Origin: Oscillospiraceae bacterium | GTDB taxonomy: Bacteria > Bacillota > Clostridia > Oscillospirales > Ruminococcaceae | DNA length: 64,000 nucleotides | Assembly: GCA_022793675.1 (NCBI GenBank) | Contig: JAAWDH010000007.1 | Coordinates: 1-64,000 of the forward strand | Direction: 5' to 3' | The notes under the pieces: model-generated | The model's input: the letters and a program-made list of their open reading frames with translations, nothing else | Databases searched by the model: none | Told to the model about the DNA's origin: nothing | Program-made: the position numbers and the translations under genes | In this document: in pieces, positions 1-5,997 of the stretch | Position numbering within the stretch: the first letter of the stretch is position 1 | Layout: the number at the start of each line of letters is the position of its first letter

Positions 1-192
1 GGCAGCTTCACGATGCCCGAAAGCGTCGGCATGGCCGTCGCCGACGTCCCAGCTGGCCAGACGGTCGATTTTGTCAACGTTGAAACTGGCGAGGTCGTGC
101 TGAAAGAGCTGCCCAAGTCGGAGACCGAGCAGCGGCTGGACAGCATGGAAGCGGCACTTGCCGCGCTGGTGGGAGGTGAAAGCAATGGCTGA
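1..192 (+). CDS. Phage tail-associated protein, C-terminal fragment
   Basis: An open frame runs in from the left edge and stops at 190-192, giving the last 63 residues of a protein whose start is outside the window. The readable part contains GQTVDFVNVETGEVV followed by a short helix rich in Glu, Leu and Ala, a layout common in short tail or baseplate accessory proteins that precede the lysis genes of Clostridia siphophages. The last bases overlap the start of the next gene (185), as expected of a tightly packed phage operon. I do not recognise a specific family; the tail assignment rests on position only. Confidence 0.5.
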   Translation, partial: GSFTMPESVGMAVADVPAGQTVDFVNVETGEVVLKELPKSETEQRLDSMEAALAALVGGESNG

Positions 193-634
193 TCTGCTGA
201 AACGCGCAAAAGAAACCCGCCGGGCGGCGATGCTGGCGGCGGCCGGGCTGCCCGATGAACAGGCGGCGTTGGTGCCGACGATGTTTCCGGAGTGGAAGGC
301 CAGCGAAGCTGTCACAGAGGGCGAGCGGCGCTACTATCCGCCGACGGACAAGCTCTACAAATGCCGGCAGGCTCACACCTCCCAGGCCGGCTGGGAGCCG
401 GACAAGACCCCGGCGCTCTGGGCGGTAATTGATGTTGCCCATGCCGGAACGGCAGAAGACCCCATCCCAGCTGTATCCGGGATGGACTACATCATCGGCA
501 GGTTTTATCTCGACCCGGAGGATGGCAGGACTTATCGCTGCAGCCGGGCCGAGATGGCTGACGGTGAAATTATCAACCTGCAGTATCTCCCGCATGAGTT
601 AGTCGGACAATATTTTGAGGAGGTGTCCCAATAA
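185..634 (+). CDS. Phage carbohydrate-binding accessory protein (CBM5/12-like)
   Basis: A 149-residue protein. The ATG at 185 is chosen because GGAGGTGA lies directly upstream; an in-frame start at 158 has no such signal. Residues about 55-80 read YKCRQAHTSQAGWEPD then PALW, the aromatic pattern of chitin-binding (CBM5/12-type) modules found in many siphophage tail or lysis-cassette proteins; a second related half follows (FYLDPEDGRTYRCSRAEM). Likely role: binding host surface sugar in the virion tail or next to the lysin. The stop overlaps the holin start (TAATG), so the genes are translationally coupled. Exact function is inferred. Confidence 0.7.
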   Translation: MADLLKRAKETRRAAMLAAAGLPDEQAALVPTMFPEWKASEAVTEGERRYYPPTDKLYKCRQAHTSQAGWEPDKTPALWAVIDVAHAGTAEDPIPAVSGMDYIIGRFYLDPEDGRTYRCSRAEMADGEIINLQYLPHELVGQYFEEVSQ

Positions 635-1074
635 TGGAACGATGGCGGACAATTTTTTGTGGCGGGGCCGGCGCAGTCGGCGGTGCAATTGCCGCAGCCT
701 TCGGCGGCTGGAGCAATGACCTGACGGTGCTGGTCGCTTTTATGGTGATTGATTATGTCACCGGTATGCTGGCAGCAGCACTGAATCGCTCTGAGAAGAC
801 AGAAGGCGGCGGACTGTCGTCTTCTGTCGGCTGGGCGGGGCTGGTCAAGAAAATCGGAACACTGCTGCTGGTGCTGGTCGCTCATGGGCTGGACGTGACC
901 ATGAGGGTGGACTATGTACAAACGGCGGCCATTGTCGCGTTTATTGCCAACGAAACGTTGTCGATTCTGGAAAACGCGGCGTTGCTGGGGATCCCGATGC
1001 CGGAGATTTTTAAGCGGGCGCTGGAGGTGCTCAAAGGCAAATCTAAGGAGGCTAGCGATGGTAAAAATGAGTAA
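634..1074 (+). CDS. Phage holin (toxin secretion/phage lysis holin family)
   Basis: A 146-residue integral membrane protein with hydrophobic segments at about residues 9-24 (Gly/Ala rich), 29-50 (LTVLVAFMVIDYVTGMLAAAL), 75-88 and 97-110. The VIDYVTGMLAA segment followed by a polar Gly/Ser loop and GWAGLVKKI is typical of the holin_4_1 / toxin-secretion holin family. Such holins form membrane lesions that release the endolysin to the wall, which fits the endolysin encoded next. The start overlaps the preceding stop and the reading frame overlaps the endolysin start by 17 bases. Confidence 0.9.
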   Translation: MERWRTIFCGGAGAVGGAIAAAFGGWSNDLTVLVAFMVIDYVTGMLAAALNRSEKTEGGGLSSSVGWAGLVKKIGTLLLVLVAHGLDVTMRVDYVQTAAIVAFIANETLSILENAALLGIPMPEIFKRALEVLKGKSKEASDGKNE

Positions 1075-1840
1075 TAGCCCCTTGGTAGACTGCAAAGTCA
1101 TCAGTCCAAATAGAAACAGTCCGCGCAATCACGATATCGACCGGCTGACGCCGCACTGCGTAGTTGGCCAGCTCTCAGCCGAGGCGATTGGCAGCTGCTT
1201 TGCGCCGGTCAGCCGTCAAGCCAGCTGCAACTATGGCATCGGCTATGACGGAAGGGTGGCGCTGATCTGCGATGAGGGCGACCGGAGCTGGTGCAGCTCC
1301 AGCCCCTCAAACGACCACCGCGCCATTACGATTGAGTGCGCCTCGGACAAGGAGCATCCCTATGCAATGAACAGCGTCGTGTACGAAAAGCTGATTCTGC
1401 TCTGTGCAGACATCTGCCGGCGCTATGGCAAGAAAAAGGTGCTCTGGCTGGGGAGCAAGGCGGCAGCGCTGGCCTATCAGCCAAAAGCTAATGAGATGGT
1501 ATTGACAGCGCATCGGTGGTTCGCTGCCAAGGCCTGTCCCGGAGATTGGCTCTACTCTCGCTACGGTGAGCTGGCAGAGCGGATTAACCAGCTGCTGGGC
1601 AGCTCAGCTGACGGCTGGCGAAAAGAAAACGGCAGCTGGTACTACTACAAAAATAACGCCGCCCTTAAAGCTCAGTGGCTCAAGGACGGCGGCTGGTGGT
1701 ATTGGCTGGACGGCGACGGGAAGATGCAGACCGGCTGGCTCACCTGGCAGGGAAAGCTCTACTGGCTCAACCCAGAGCAGCGGGAAGGCGTGCCAGAGGG
1801 GGCCTGTATCATCACCGATGGTAATGGGGCGATAGGATGA
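1058..1840 (+). CDS. Endolysin: N-acetylmuramoyl-L-alanine amidase with wall-binding repeats
   Basis: A 260-residue protein; ATG 1058 is preceded by AAGGAGG, while the same frame stays open upstream inside the holin gene. The N-terminal part (about 1-175) has the Amidase_2/PGRP layout: a His near the start of the fold (LTPHCVVGQ), ITIECASDKEHPYAMN, and VLTAHRWFAAKACPGDWL near the end, supplying zinc-ligand His/Cys positions. It is followed by aromatic cell-wall-binding repeats (GSWYYYKNNAALKAQWLKDG, WYWLDGDGKMQTGW). It cuts the amide bond between MurNAc and the stem peptide. The frame ends abruptly at TGA 1838, just before an out-of-frame LysM-like stretch, so the protein is probably shortened. 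Confidence 0.88.
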   Translation: MVKMSNSPLVDCKVISPNRNSPRNHDIDRLTPHCVVGQLSAEAIGSCFAPVSRQASCNYGIGYDGRVALICDEGDRSWCSSSPSNDHRAITIECASDKEHPYAMNSVVYEKLILLCADICRRYGKKKVLWLGSKAAALAYQPKANEMVLTAHRWFAAKACPGDWLYSRYGELAERINQLLGSSADGWRKENGSWYYYKNNAALKAQWLKDGGWWYWLDGDGKMQTGWLTWQGKLYWLNPEQREGVPEGACIITDGNGAIG

Positions 1841-1991
1841 AGCGGAAAAGAAACCGGAGCCTGCATTCTGCTGGGTACATACTGTTCGTACCGGTGAGTC
1901 CCTTCAGGGCATCGCAGCCCGCTTTCTCGACAGCAACAGCAGTTGCGACGAGACTAAACGCCTGAACGATCATAAATTTGACAATCCATAG
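1836..1991 (+). pseudogene. Out-of-frame LysM remnant of the endolysin
   Basis: In the frame shifted by one base from the endolysin, codons after 1836 read DEAEKKPEPAFCWVHTVRTG, then ESLQGIAARFLDSNSSCDET, then KRLNDHKFDNP and a stop at 1989-1991. The HTVRTGESLQGIAARFLD core matches the start of a LysM peptidoglycan-binding domain and the Lys/Glu/Pro-rich stretch looks like a linker. There is no start codon or ribosome-binding site in this frame and a TAG precedes it at 1833. Most likely an endolysin C-terminus cut off by a single indel near 1830-1836, with the end of the LysM also lost where AT-rich DNA begins. Confidence 0.6.
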
Positions 1992-2025
1992 CCAAATCAT
2001 AAAGGTCCAAGTTTCAACTACTGAT

Positions 2026-2535
2026 TCAATTTTGCTTTTTGATTTCAGCTTCCAAATCGCTCAAATCAATATAATGGCTTCCAGCCGTTGCGCGAAGTTC
2101 TCCCGCAATAAATTTTTTAGTAGAAACTACAATAAATTTTTTACCTCTAGCCTTTAATAATTGAAGAGCCCTATCAAAATCGCCGTCACCACTCACCAAA
2201 ACTGCCGTATCATACAAGTCAATTGTGTTAAACATATCAAGGACTATTTCAATGTCTAAGTTCGCCTTTTTTTTAGTTTCCCCTGTCTCGGGATCATAAA
2301 TTGTTTTAATCTGTTTTGTTACAACAGAAAATCCCATATCAGGCAATGCATCAAGGAAACCTTGTTGGCGGGAATCTGGCGGTGCATCTTTTCCAATATA
2401 GTAAAACGCATCAGCAATATCACCATATGTTTTTTCTAGGTAACTCAACAATTTTTTAGGGTCTGCAAACCAATTTAAGCCTTTTTTTTGCATAAAAAAG
2501 AAATTGGCACCATCCACAAAAACAGATATAGACAT
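2026..2535 (-). CDS. NYN/LabA-like PIN-fold domain protein
   Basis: A 169-residue protein with the NYN (LabA/DUF88) pattern of conserved acidic residues: MSISVFVDGANFF at the start, KKANLDIEIVLDMFN in the middle and LVSGDGDFDRAL at about residues 115-128. These Asp residues form the metal-binding site of PIN-like ribonucleases. AGGAGGT precedes the start. Base composition is clearly lower in GC than the flanks, and the gene runs opposite to the phage lysis genes between the endolysin and the tRNA, a usual place for accessory cargo. Nuclease activity is expected from the family; a role in host physiology or phage exclusion is speculation. Confidence 0.85.
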   Translation of the reverse strand: MSISVFVDGANFFFMQKKGLNWFADPKKLLSYLEKTYGDIADAFYYIGKDAPPDSRQQGFLDALPDMGFSVVTKQIKTIYDPETGETKKKANLDIEIVLDMFNTIDLYDTAVLVSGDGDFDRALQLLKARGKKFIVVSTKKFIAGELRATAGSHYIDLSDLEAEIKKQN

Positions 2536-2608
2536 ATTTACCTCCTAATGTCATCCTTAAAAAAGGTGTGGTCAAAAATGTGGTCAAGGATAGTTTTCAA
2601 ATAACCAA

Positions 2609-2654
2609 AAATTTCTCTGTGCGGCTTGCCTACGCAAATCTCACAGAGAAATTT
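2609..2654. terminator. 13-bp perfect inverted repeat near the prophage/tRNA junction
   Basis: AAATTTCTCTGTG at 2609-2621 is exactly repeated in inverse at 2642-2654 with a 20-base loop. A/T runs flank both sides, so it could act as a bidirectional terminator shielding tRNA and prophage from each other. It lies just outside the tRNA 3' end and could instead be part of the attachment region. Confidence 0.5.
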
Positions 2655-2658
2655 AGAA

Positions 2659-2729
2659 AGCGGATGACGGGAATCGAACCCGCGTATTCAGCTTGGGAAG
2701 CTGATGTTCTGCCATTGAACTACATCCGC
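2659..2729 (-). tRNA. tRNA-Gly (anticodon CCC)
   Basis: On the minus strand the sequence folds as a cloverleaf: acceptor GCGGATG pairs with CATCCGC, anticodon stem TCAGC/GCTGA encloses the loop TTCCCAA (anticodon CCC), and the T-arm is CGGGTTCGATTCCCG. The discriminator base is U, as in bacterial tRNA-Gly; CCA is not encoded. Length is 71 bases. The 3' end faces the prophage. Confidence 0.92.
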
Positions 2730-2741
2730 ATGAACAAATTT

Positions 2742-2770
2742 ATTATAGCATATCTTTTTCCAGCTGTCAA
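2742..2770 (-). promoter_or_regulatory. Promoter of tRNA-Gly
   Basis: On the minus strand TTGACA (2770-2765) and TATAAT (2747-2742) are both perfect consensus, separated by 17 bases, with the tRNA 5' end 13 bases downstream of the -10 box. Confidence 0.9.
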
Positions 2771-2865
2771 GACCTTTCCTGCCATTTTTTTGCCTTAAAA
2801 TGTAGGAGTACAATAGATGCTGGGCCGGGAGAGGAGAAATAAATAAACAATATATTTTTATAAAA

Positions 2866-2892
2866 GGCGGAGCAGCTGCAAGCTGCCCCGCC
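2866..2892 (-). terminator. Terminator of the hypothetical gene at 2908-3291
   Basis: Minus strand: GGCGGGGCAGCT, short loop, AGCTGCTCCGCC, then TTTTAT. It sits 15 bases after the stop codon of the upstream gene. Confidence 0.8.
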
Positions 2893-2907
2893 AAAGGCGG
2901 TGAAAGG

Positions 2908-3291
2908 TCATTCATCGTCGTCTAGCGCGCTGCTTCTTTGGTATCTTTCCAGGTAACCGTCAATACTGCTAAGATAACGAGCTCCGTCCTCGCCTTCCAT
3001 TTTCTCCAGGATTGCCGTAAGGCGCCGGCGGCTTTCGGTTTCTTCATACTCGGTCAATTCAAAGCCATCGTGCTCCTTTTTGGGGTTGTCGGCAGAATAG
3101 ACCACCTCGCTGATCACATCATAGCAGAGGTAATCCAGCATTTTTTCCGGGGTGTCCAGCAGCTCCATTTCCTCGCTGTCTACCACAAGCCGGACATAAC
3201 CGTATTTTTTGGAATAGACAATATCGAAATAGTCCTGCCCCTTGATGTAGCTTTCAAAAGCTTTGAAAATTGCATCCAGTTTTTCTTTCAT
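2908..3291 (-). CDS. Acidic hypothetical protein
   Basis: A 127-residue protein starting MKEKLDAIFKAFESYIKG; the ATG at 3291 is used because GGGAGGT lies 8 bases upstream, whereas the in-frame start 15 bases further up overlaps that signal. It is rich in Asp and Glu, predicted mostly helical, with a hydrophobic core segment (YDVISEVVYSA) and the acidic end SSALDDDE. No signal peptide or membrane segment. I recognise no family with certainty. It is transcribed from a perfect consensus promoter divergent from the XRE regulator at 3452 and shares a symmetric operator-like region with it, so the two are probably co-regulated. Confidence 0.8.
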   Translation of the reverse strand: MKEKLDAIFKAFESYIKGQDYFDIVYSKKYGYVRLVVDSEEMELLDTPEKMLDYLCYDVISEVVYSADNPKKEHDGFELTEYEETESRRRLTAILEKMEGEDGARYLSSIDGYLERYQRSSALDDDE

Positions 3292-3334
3292 GCGAATACC
3301 TCCCATTAAAGATTTAGGACTATGCTACAAAAAT

Positions 3335-3363
3335 ATTATAGCGTAAATTACTGGCGATGTCAA
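3335..3363 (-). promoter_or_regulatory. Consensus promoter for the 2908-3291 gene
   Basis: Minus strand TTGACA (3363-3358), 17-base spacer, TATAAT (3340-3335). The -35 hexamer lies inside one arm of the inverted repeat TGTCAACT/AGTTGACA described at 3358-3425. Confidence 0.85.
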
Positions 3364-3425
3364 CTGAATCCGACCAAAAATAAGTTGTTTATCATCGTAT
3401 TAAGTTGACACTTCCATGTTATAAT
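3358..3425 (+). promoter_or_regulatory. Shared operator and promoter of the XRE regulator gene
   Basis: TGTCAACT (3358-3365) and AGTTGACA (3403-3410) are perfect 8-base inverted copies 37 bases apart. A TATAAT at 3420-3425 lies 26 bases before the start of the XRE gene. The right-hand TTGACA is only 9 bases from this -10 box, too close to be its -35 element, so the repeat is better read as a binding site than as a second consensus promoter. Autoregulation by the XRE protein is inferred. Confidence 0.55.
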
Positions 3426-3451
3426 AATCCTAAAATGATGGAGGTGGTTTC

Positions 3452-3760
3452 ATGAACGACGAAGAAGTCTATGATTTCGGCGTAAGGCTTCGTCAGCTCC
3501 GCGAAGCACGCGGGCTTTCCAGAAGCGCTTTTGCTCAAAAGTTAGGGGTAAGCAAAGAAACCATTTACCGTTACGAAAATAATGTCCAGCTCCCCTCCTT
3601 GGAAAGGACAAAACAGATCGCTATTATTTTGCGGACGTCTATTGACTACCTTGTCGGCCTAGACCATAACTACACGATCAAAGTCCCCGGCCTATCGGCA
3701 GAACAGCGAAATGCACTAGAGCTGTTCCTCAAAGCCTTTATTGAAGGCAGCGGCCCATAG
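3452..3760 (+). CDS. XRE-family helix-turn-helix regulator
   Basis: A 102-residue protein with an N-terminal HTH_3 domain at about residues 9-65: LRQLREARGLSRSAFAQKLG, VSKETIYRYENN as recognition helix region, and SLERTKQIAIILRTSIDYLV. The C-terminal 35 residues (LSAEQRNALELFLKAFIEG) probably dimerise. GGAGGTGG precedes the ATG. Such small regulators usually bind short inverted repeats near their own promoter, which fits the symmetric site between this gene and the divergent 2908-3291 gene. It could be a phage-type or toxin-antitoxin-type repressor, but no partner toxin is recognisable. Confidence 0.88.
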   Translation: MNDEEVYDFGVRLRQLREARGLSRSAFAQKLGVSKETIYRYENNVQLPSLERTKQIAIILRTSIDYLVGLDHNYTIKVPGLSAEQRNALELFLKAFIEGSGP

Positions 3761-3841
3761 GTCGCTTTTTGAAAAAAGCTTAGCAAAAACTTTTGCTCGC
3801 CCGGACAGTCGCGTGCGCAACCATGCACGCCTACTGCGTCG
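3761..3841 (+). repeat. Intergenic repeat, copy A1
   Basis: Forward copy: CGCTTTTTGAAAAAAGCTTAG, AAAAACTTTTG, ending CGCCTACTGCGTCG. It begins on the base after the XRE gene stop codon. Confidence 0.75.
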
Positions 3842-3858
3842 GTAACCGTAGGATCTAT

Positions 3859-3952
3859 CGACGCAGTAGGCGGTTTTTTGGAGGCAGGCCGGCATCCTGG
3901 CGATAAAAAGTCTTTGCTAAGCTTTCTTCAGAAAGCGCCGTTCTCCTTCGTA
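3859..3952 (-). repeat. Intergenic repeat, copy A2 (inverted)
   Basis: Reverse copy: CGACGCAGTAGGCG at 3859-3872, then AAAAAGTCTTTGCTAAGC and GCTTTCTTCAGAAAGC. Its CGACGCAGTAGGCG end faces the matching end of copy A1 across 17 bases, making a perfect 14-bp inverted repeat. Confidence 0.8.
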
Positions 3953-3960
3953 CCTGCGCC

Positions 3961-3989
3961 TTGTCAAAAGAGGAAAAGTATGCTATAAT
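3961..3989 (+). promoter_or_regulatory. Promoter of the hydrogenase gene
   Basis: TTGTCA (3961-3966), 17-base spacer, TATAAT (3984-3989), 48 bases before the ATG of the hydrogenase gene. Confidence 0.8.
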
Positions 3990-4037
3990 AAAAAAGGCTA
4001 TTATTTGTAAAATCCAATATAGAAAGGATCTTGCAGC

Positions 4038-5579
4038 ATGAGAGGAATACATTCGTCAGTAACCGATATCCGCCGCAAAGTTTTCACAGAGGTGGCGCGC
4101 CTAGCCTATGAAGGGGGCGACTACAGCCGAATTGAGGAACTGCCTTATAAAATCGTCCCCGGCGAAGTCGGGGCCTACCGGGGGAGCATCTTCTTGGAAC
4201 GGGCCATTGTCGGCGAACGCCTGCGGCTTTCGATCGGCCTGCCGCTGCGGCCGATGGACGAGCACGCGCCGGTCTCCCAAGGCATCGTGGAAAGCGCCAT
4301 CGCCGATAAATATTACGACCCGCCGCTGGTCAATATCATCAAATTCGCCTGTAACGCCTGCCCCGAAAAGCAGTACCGGGTAACCGATGGCTGCCAAGGC
4401 TGTCTCGCCCATCCTTGTATGGAAGTCTGCCCCAAAAAGGCAATTTCTATGGTGGATGGCAAGTCGGTCATCGACGAAACCAAGTGCATCAAATGCGGCC
4501 GCTGCAAGGATGTCTGCCCGTACAACGCCATTATTAAGCAGGAACGCCCCTGCGCGGCGGCCTGCGGCATGGACGCTATCAGTTCGGACGAGCTGGGACG
4601 CGCGCAGATTGATTACGACAAATGCGTTTCCTGCGGGATGTGTATCGTCAACTGCCCTTTCGGCGCAATTTCCGACAAGGGGCAGATTTTCCAGCTGATC
4701 CACTCCATCAACCGCGGCGACCGCGTAATTGCCGCCGTCGCGCCGGCCTTTGCCGGACAGTTCGGCCCCAAGGTCACGCCGGAAAAATTCCTGACCGCCA
4801 TGAAACGCCTAGGTTTTGACAACGTGGTGGAGGTGGCGATTGGCGCCGACTTCTGCACTATTGAAGAAGCCAAGGACTTCTTGGAGAAAGTACCATCGGA
4901 ACAGCCCTTTATGGCGACCTCCTGCTGCCCGTCCTGGTCGGTAATGGCCAAGAAGGAATTCCCCGAATTCGCCTCTTACATTTCAATGACCCTGACGCCG
5001 ATGGTCTGGACAGCGCGTATGCTGAAAAAACGGCATAAGAACTGCCGGGTCGTGTTTGTTGGGCCTTGCTCCGCTAAAAAGCTGGAGGCTTCCCGGCGGA
5101 CGATCCGCAGCGACGTCGATTTCGTGCTGACCTTTGAAGAGCTGATGGGGATGTTCGAGGCCAAAGGCATCAACCTGGAAACTATCGAGCCGGACCCCAA
5201 CATCAAGCAGGAGAATCCGCTGGGCATCGCCTCTGCCGATGGGCGCGGCTTTGCCGTCAGCGGCGGTGTCGCCAAAGCTGTGGCCCATGTCATTGAAGAG
5301 ATGGATCCCACCCGCGAGGTCAAGATCAAGTCAGCCCAGGGCCTGCGCGAATGCAAAAAAATGCTGCTGGAAGCGAAAAAAGGCCTTTATGATGGATTCC
5401 TGCTGGAAGGGATGGGCTGCCCGGGCGGCTGCGTCGCCGGCGCAGGCACCATCCAGGCTATCAACAAGGCAGCGGCGCTGGTTGGGGTTTACGCCAGCAA
5501 ATCCCAAAACGACGGCGAGCCTTTGTCCATCGCTTCGGACAACCAGTACAGTATTATCGCCGAGCAGCTGCTGGATTGA
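4038..5579 (+). CDS. Monomeric [FeFe]-hydrogenase, group-B-like
   Basis: A 513-residue iron-sulfur enzyme. After about 100 N-terminal residues come a Cys cluster (CNACPEKQY...CQGCLAHPCMEVCP), then 4Fe-4S ferredoxin motifs CIKCGRCKDVCPYNAI and CVSCGMCIVNCPFGAI. The catalytic H-cluster domain follows with TSCCPSW (L1), VGPCSAKK (L2) and EGMGCPGGCVAGAG (L3). The L1 Ser and L2 Gly-Pro replace the TSCCPGW and MPC of classical group-A enzymes, pointing to the group-B monomeric type. It interconverts protons and H2 with reduced ferredoxin as partner in the cytoplasm. Own promoter at 3961-3989. Physiological direction is unknown. The next gene starts 3 bases after the stop. Confidence 0.93.
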   Translation: MRGIHSSVTDIRRKVFTEVARLAYEGGDYSRIEELPYKIVPGEVGAYRGSIFLERAIVGERLRLSIGLPLRPMDEHAPVSQGIVESAIADKYYDPPLVNIIKFACNACPEKQYRVTDGCQGCLAHPCMEVCPKKAISMVDGKSVIDETKCIKCGRCKDVCPYNAIIKQERPCAAACGMDAISSDELGRAQIDYDKCVSCGMCIVNCPFGAISDKGQIFQLIHSINRGDRVIAAVAPAFAGQFGPKVTPEKFLTAMKRLGFDNVVEVAIGADFCTIEEAKDFLEKVPSEQPFMATSCCPSWSVMAKKEFPEFASYISMTLTPMVWTARMLKKRHKNCRVVFVGPCSAKKLEASRRTIRSDVDFVLTFEELMGMFEAKGINLETIEPDPNIKQENPLGIASADGRGFAVSGGVAKAVAHVIEEMDPTREVKIKSAQGLRECKKMLLEAKKGLYDGFLLEGMGCPGGCVAGAGTIQAINKAAALVGVYASKSQNDGEPLSIASDNQYSIIAEQLLD

Positions 5580-5582
5580 CCT

Positions 5583-5978
5583 ATGGTTGAGGTAACAGCT
5601 GCGATTATCTGCAAAAGAGGACGGGTTTTAATCTGCCAGCGCCCGGCTGACAAGCGCTGCGGGCTGCTGTGGGAGTTCCCCGGCGGTAAGCTGGAGGAAG
5701 GCGAAACCGGCGAACAGTGCATCCGCCGGGAATGCCGAGAGGAACTGACGGCAGAGCTGGCAGAAATCCGGCCCTTTGCAGAGGTTGTTTATGAATATCC
5801 GGGGTATGCGGTGCATATCCAGTTTTACACGGCAAAGCTGGCCGCTGGAGAACCTGTGCGGCGGGAGCACGCCGCTTTCCGCTGGATCAAGCCAGAGGAG
5901 GCCGCGGAAATCGAATTTTGCCCCGCCGACGCAAAAATGCTGTCAGAAAACCGGCTAAGCAACCTATTCCCACAATAA
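5583..5978 (+). CDS. Nudix hydrolase, MutT-like (8-oxo-dGTP diphosphatase)
   Basis: A 131-residue single-domain Nudix protein. The Nudix box GGKLEEGETGEQCIRRECRE followed by EL matches G-x5-E-x7-REUxEE, giving the metal-binding Glu residues; LWEFPGGK just before it is the pattern of MutT/CTP-pyrophosphohydrolase proteins that remove oxidised nucleotides. The last box position is Thr-Ala instead of Gly-hydrophobic. Its ATG is 3 bases after the hydrogenase stop with no good ribosome-binding site of its own, so translation is likely coupled. Substrate is inferred from the family only. Confidence 0.88.
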   Translation: MVEVTAAIICKRGRVLICQRPADKRCGLLWEFPGGKLEEGETGEQCIRRECREELTAELAEIRPFAEVVYEYPGYAVHIQFYTAKLAAGEPVRREHAAFRWIKPEEAAEIEFCPADAKMLSENRLSNLFPQ

Positions 5979-5997
5979 AGGCAAAGGAGCGTGCAGC

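Larger units (their letters stand above)
1..2659. mobile_element. End of a prophage (lysis module plus accessory gene) abutting tRNA-Gly
   Basis: Seen: a run of same-strand, overlapping phage-type genes (tail-associated protein, carbohydrate-binding accessory protein, holin, endolysin), then a visibly AT-rich stretch with an NYN gene, stopping at a tRNA gene. The prophage lies on the 3' side of the tRNA, where tyrosine-recombinase phages usually integrate. Integrase, structural genes and the other attachment site would lie left of the window. Which bases form the attachment core cannot be determined from one end. Confidence 0.7.

Noticed and set aside
2568..2798. Plus-strand 76-codon frame across the tRNA
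   Set aside because: Reads MTGIEPAYSAWEADVLPL, the well-known translation artefact of a tRNA antisense strand.
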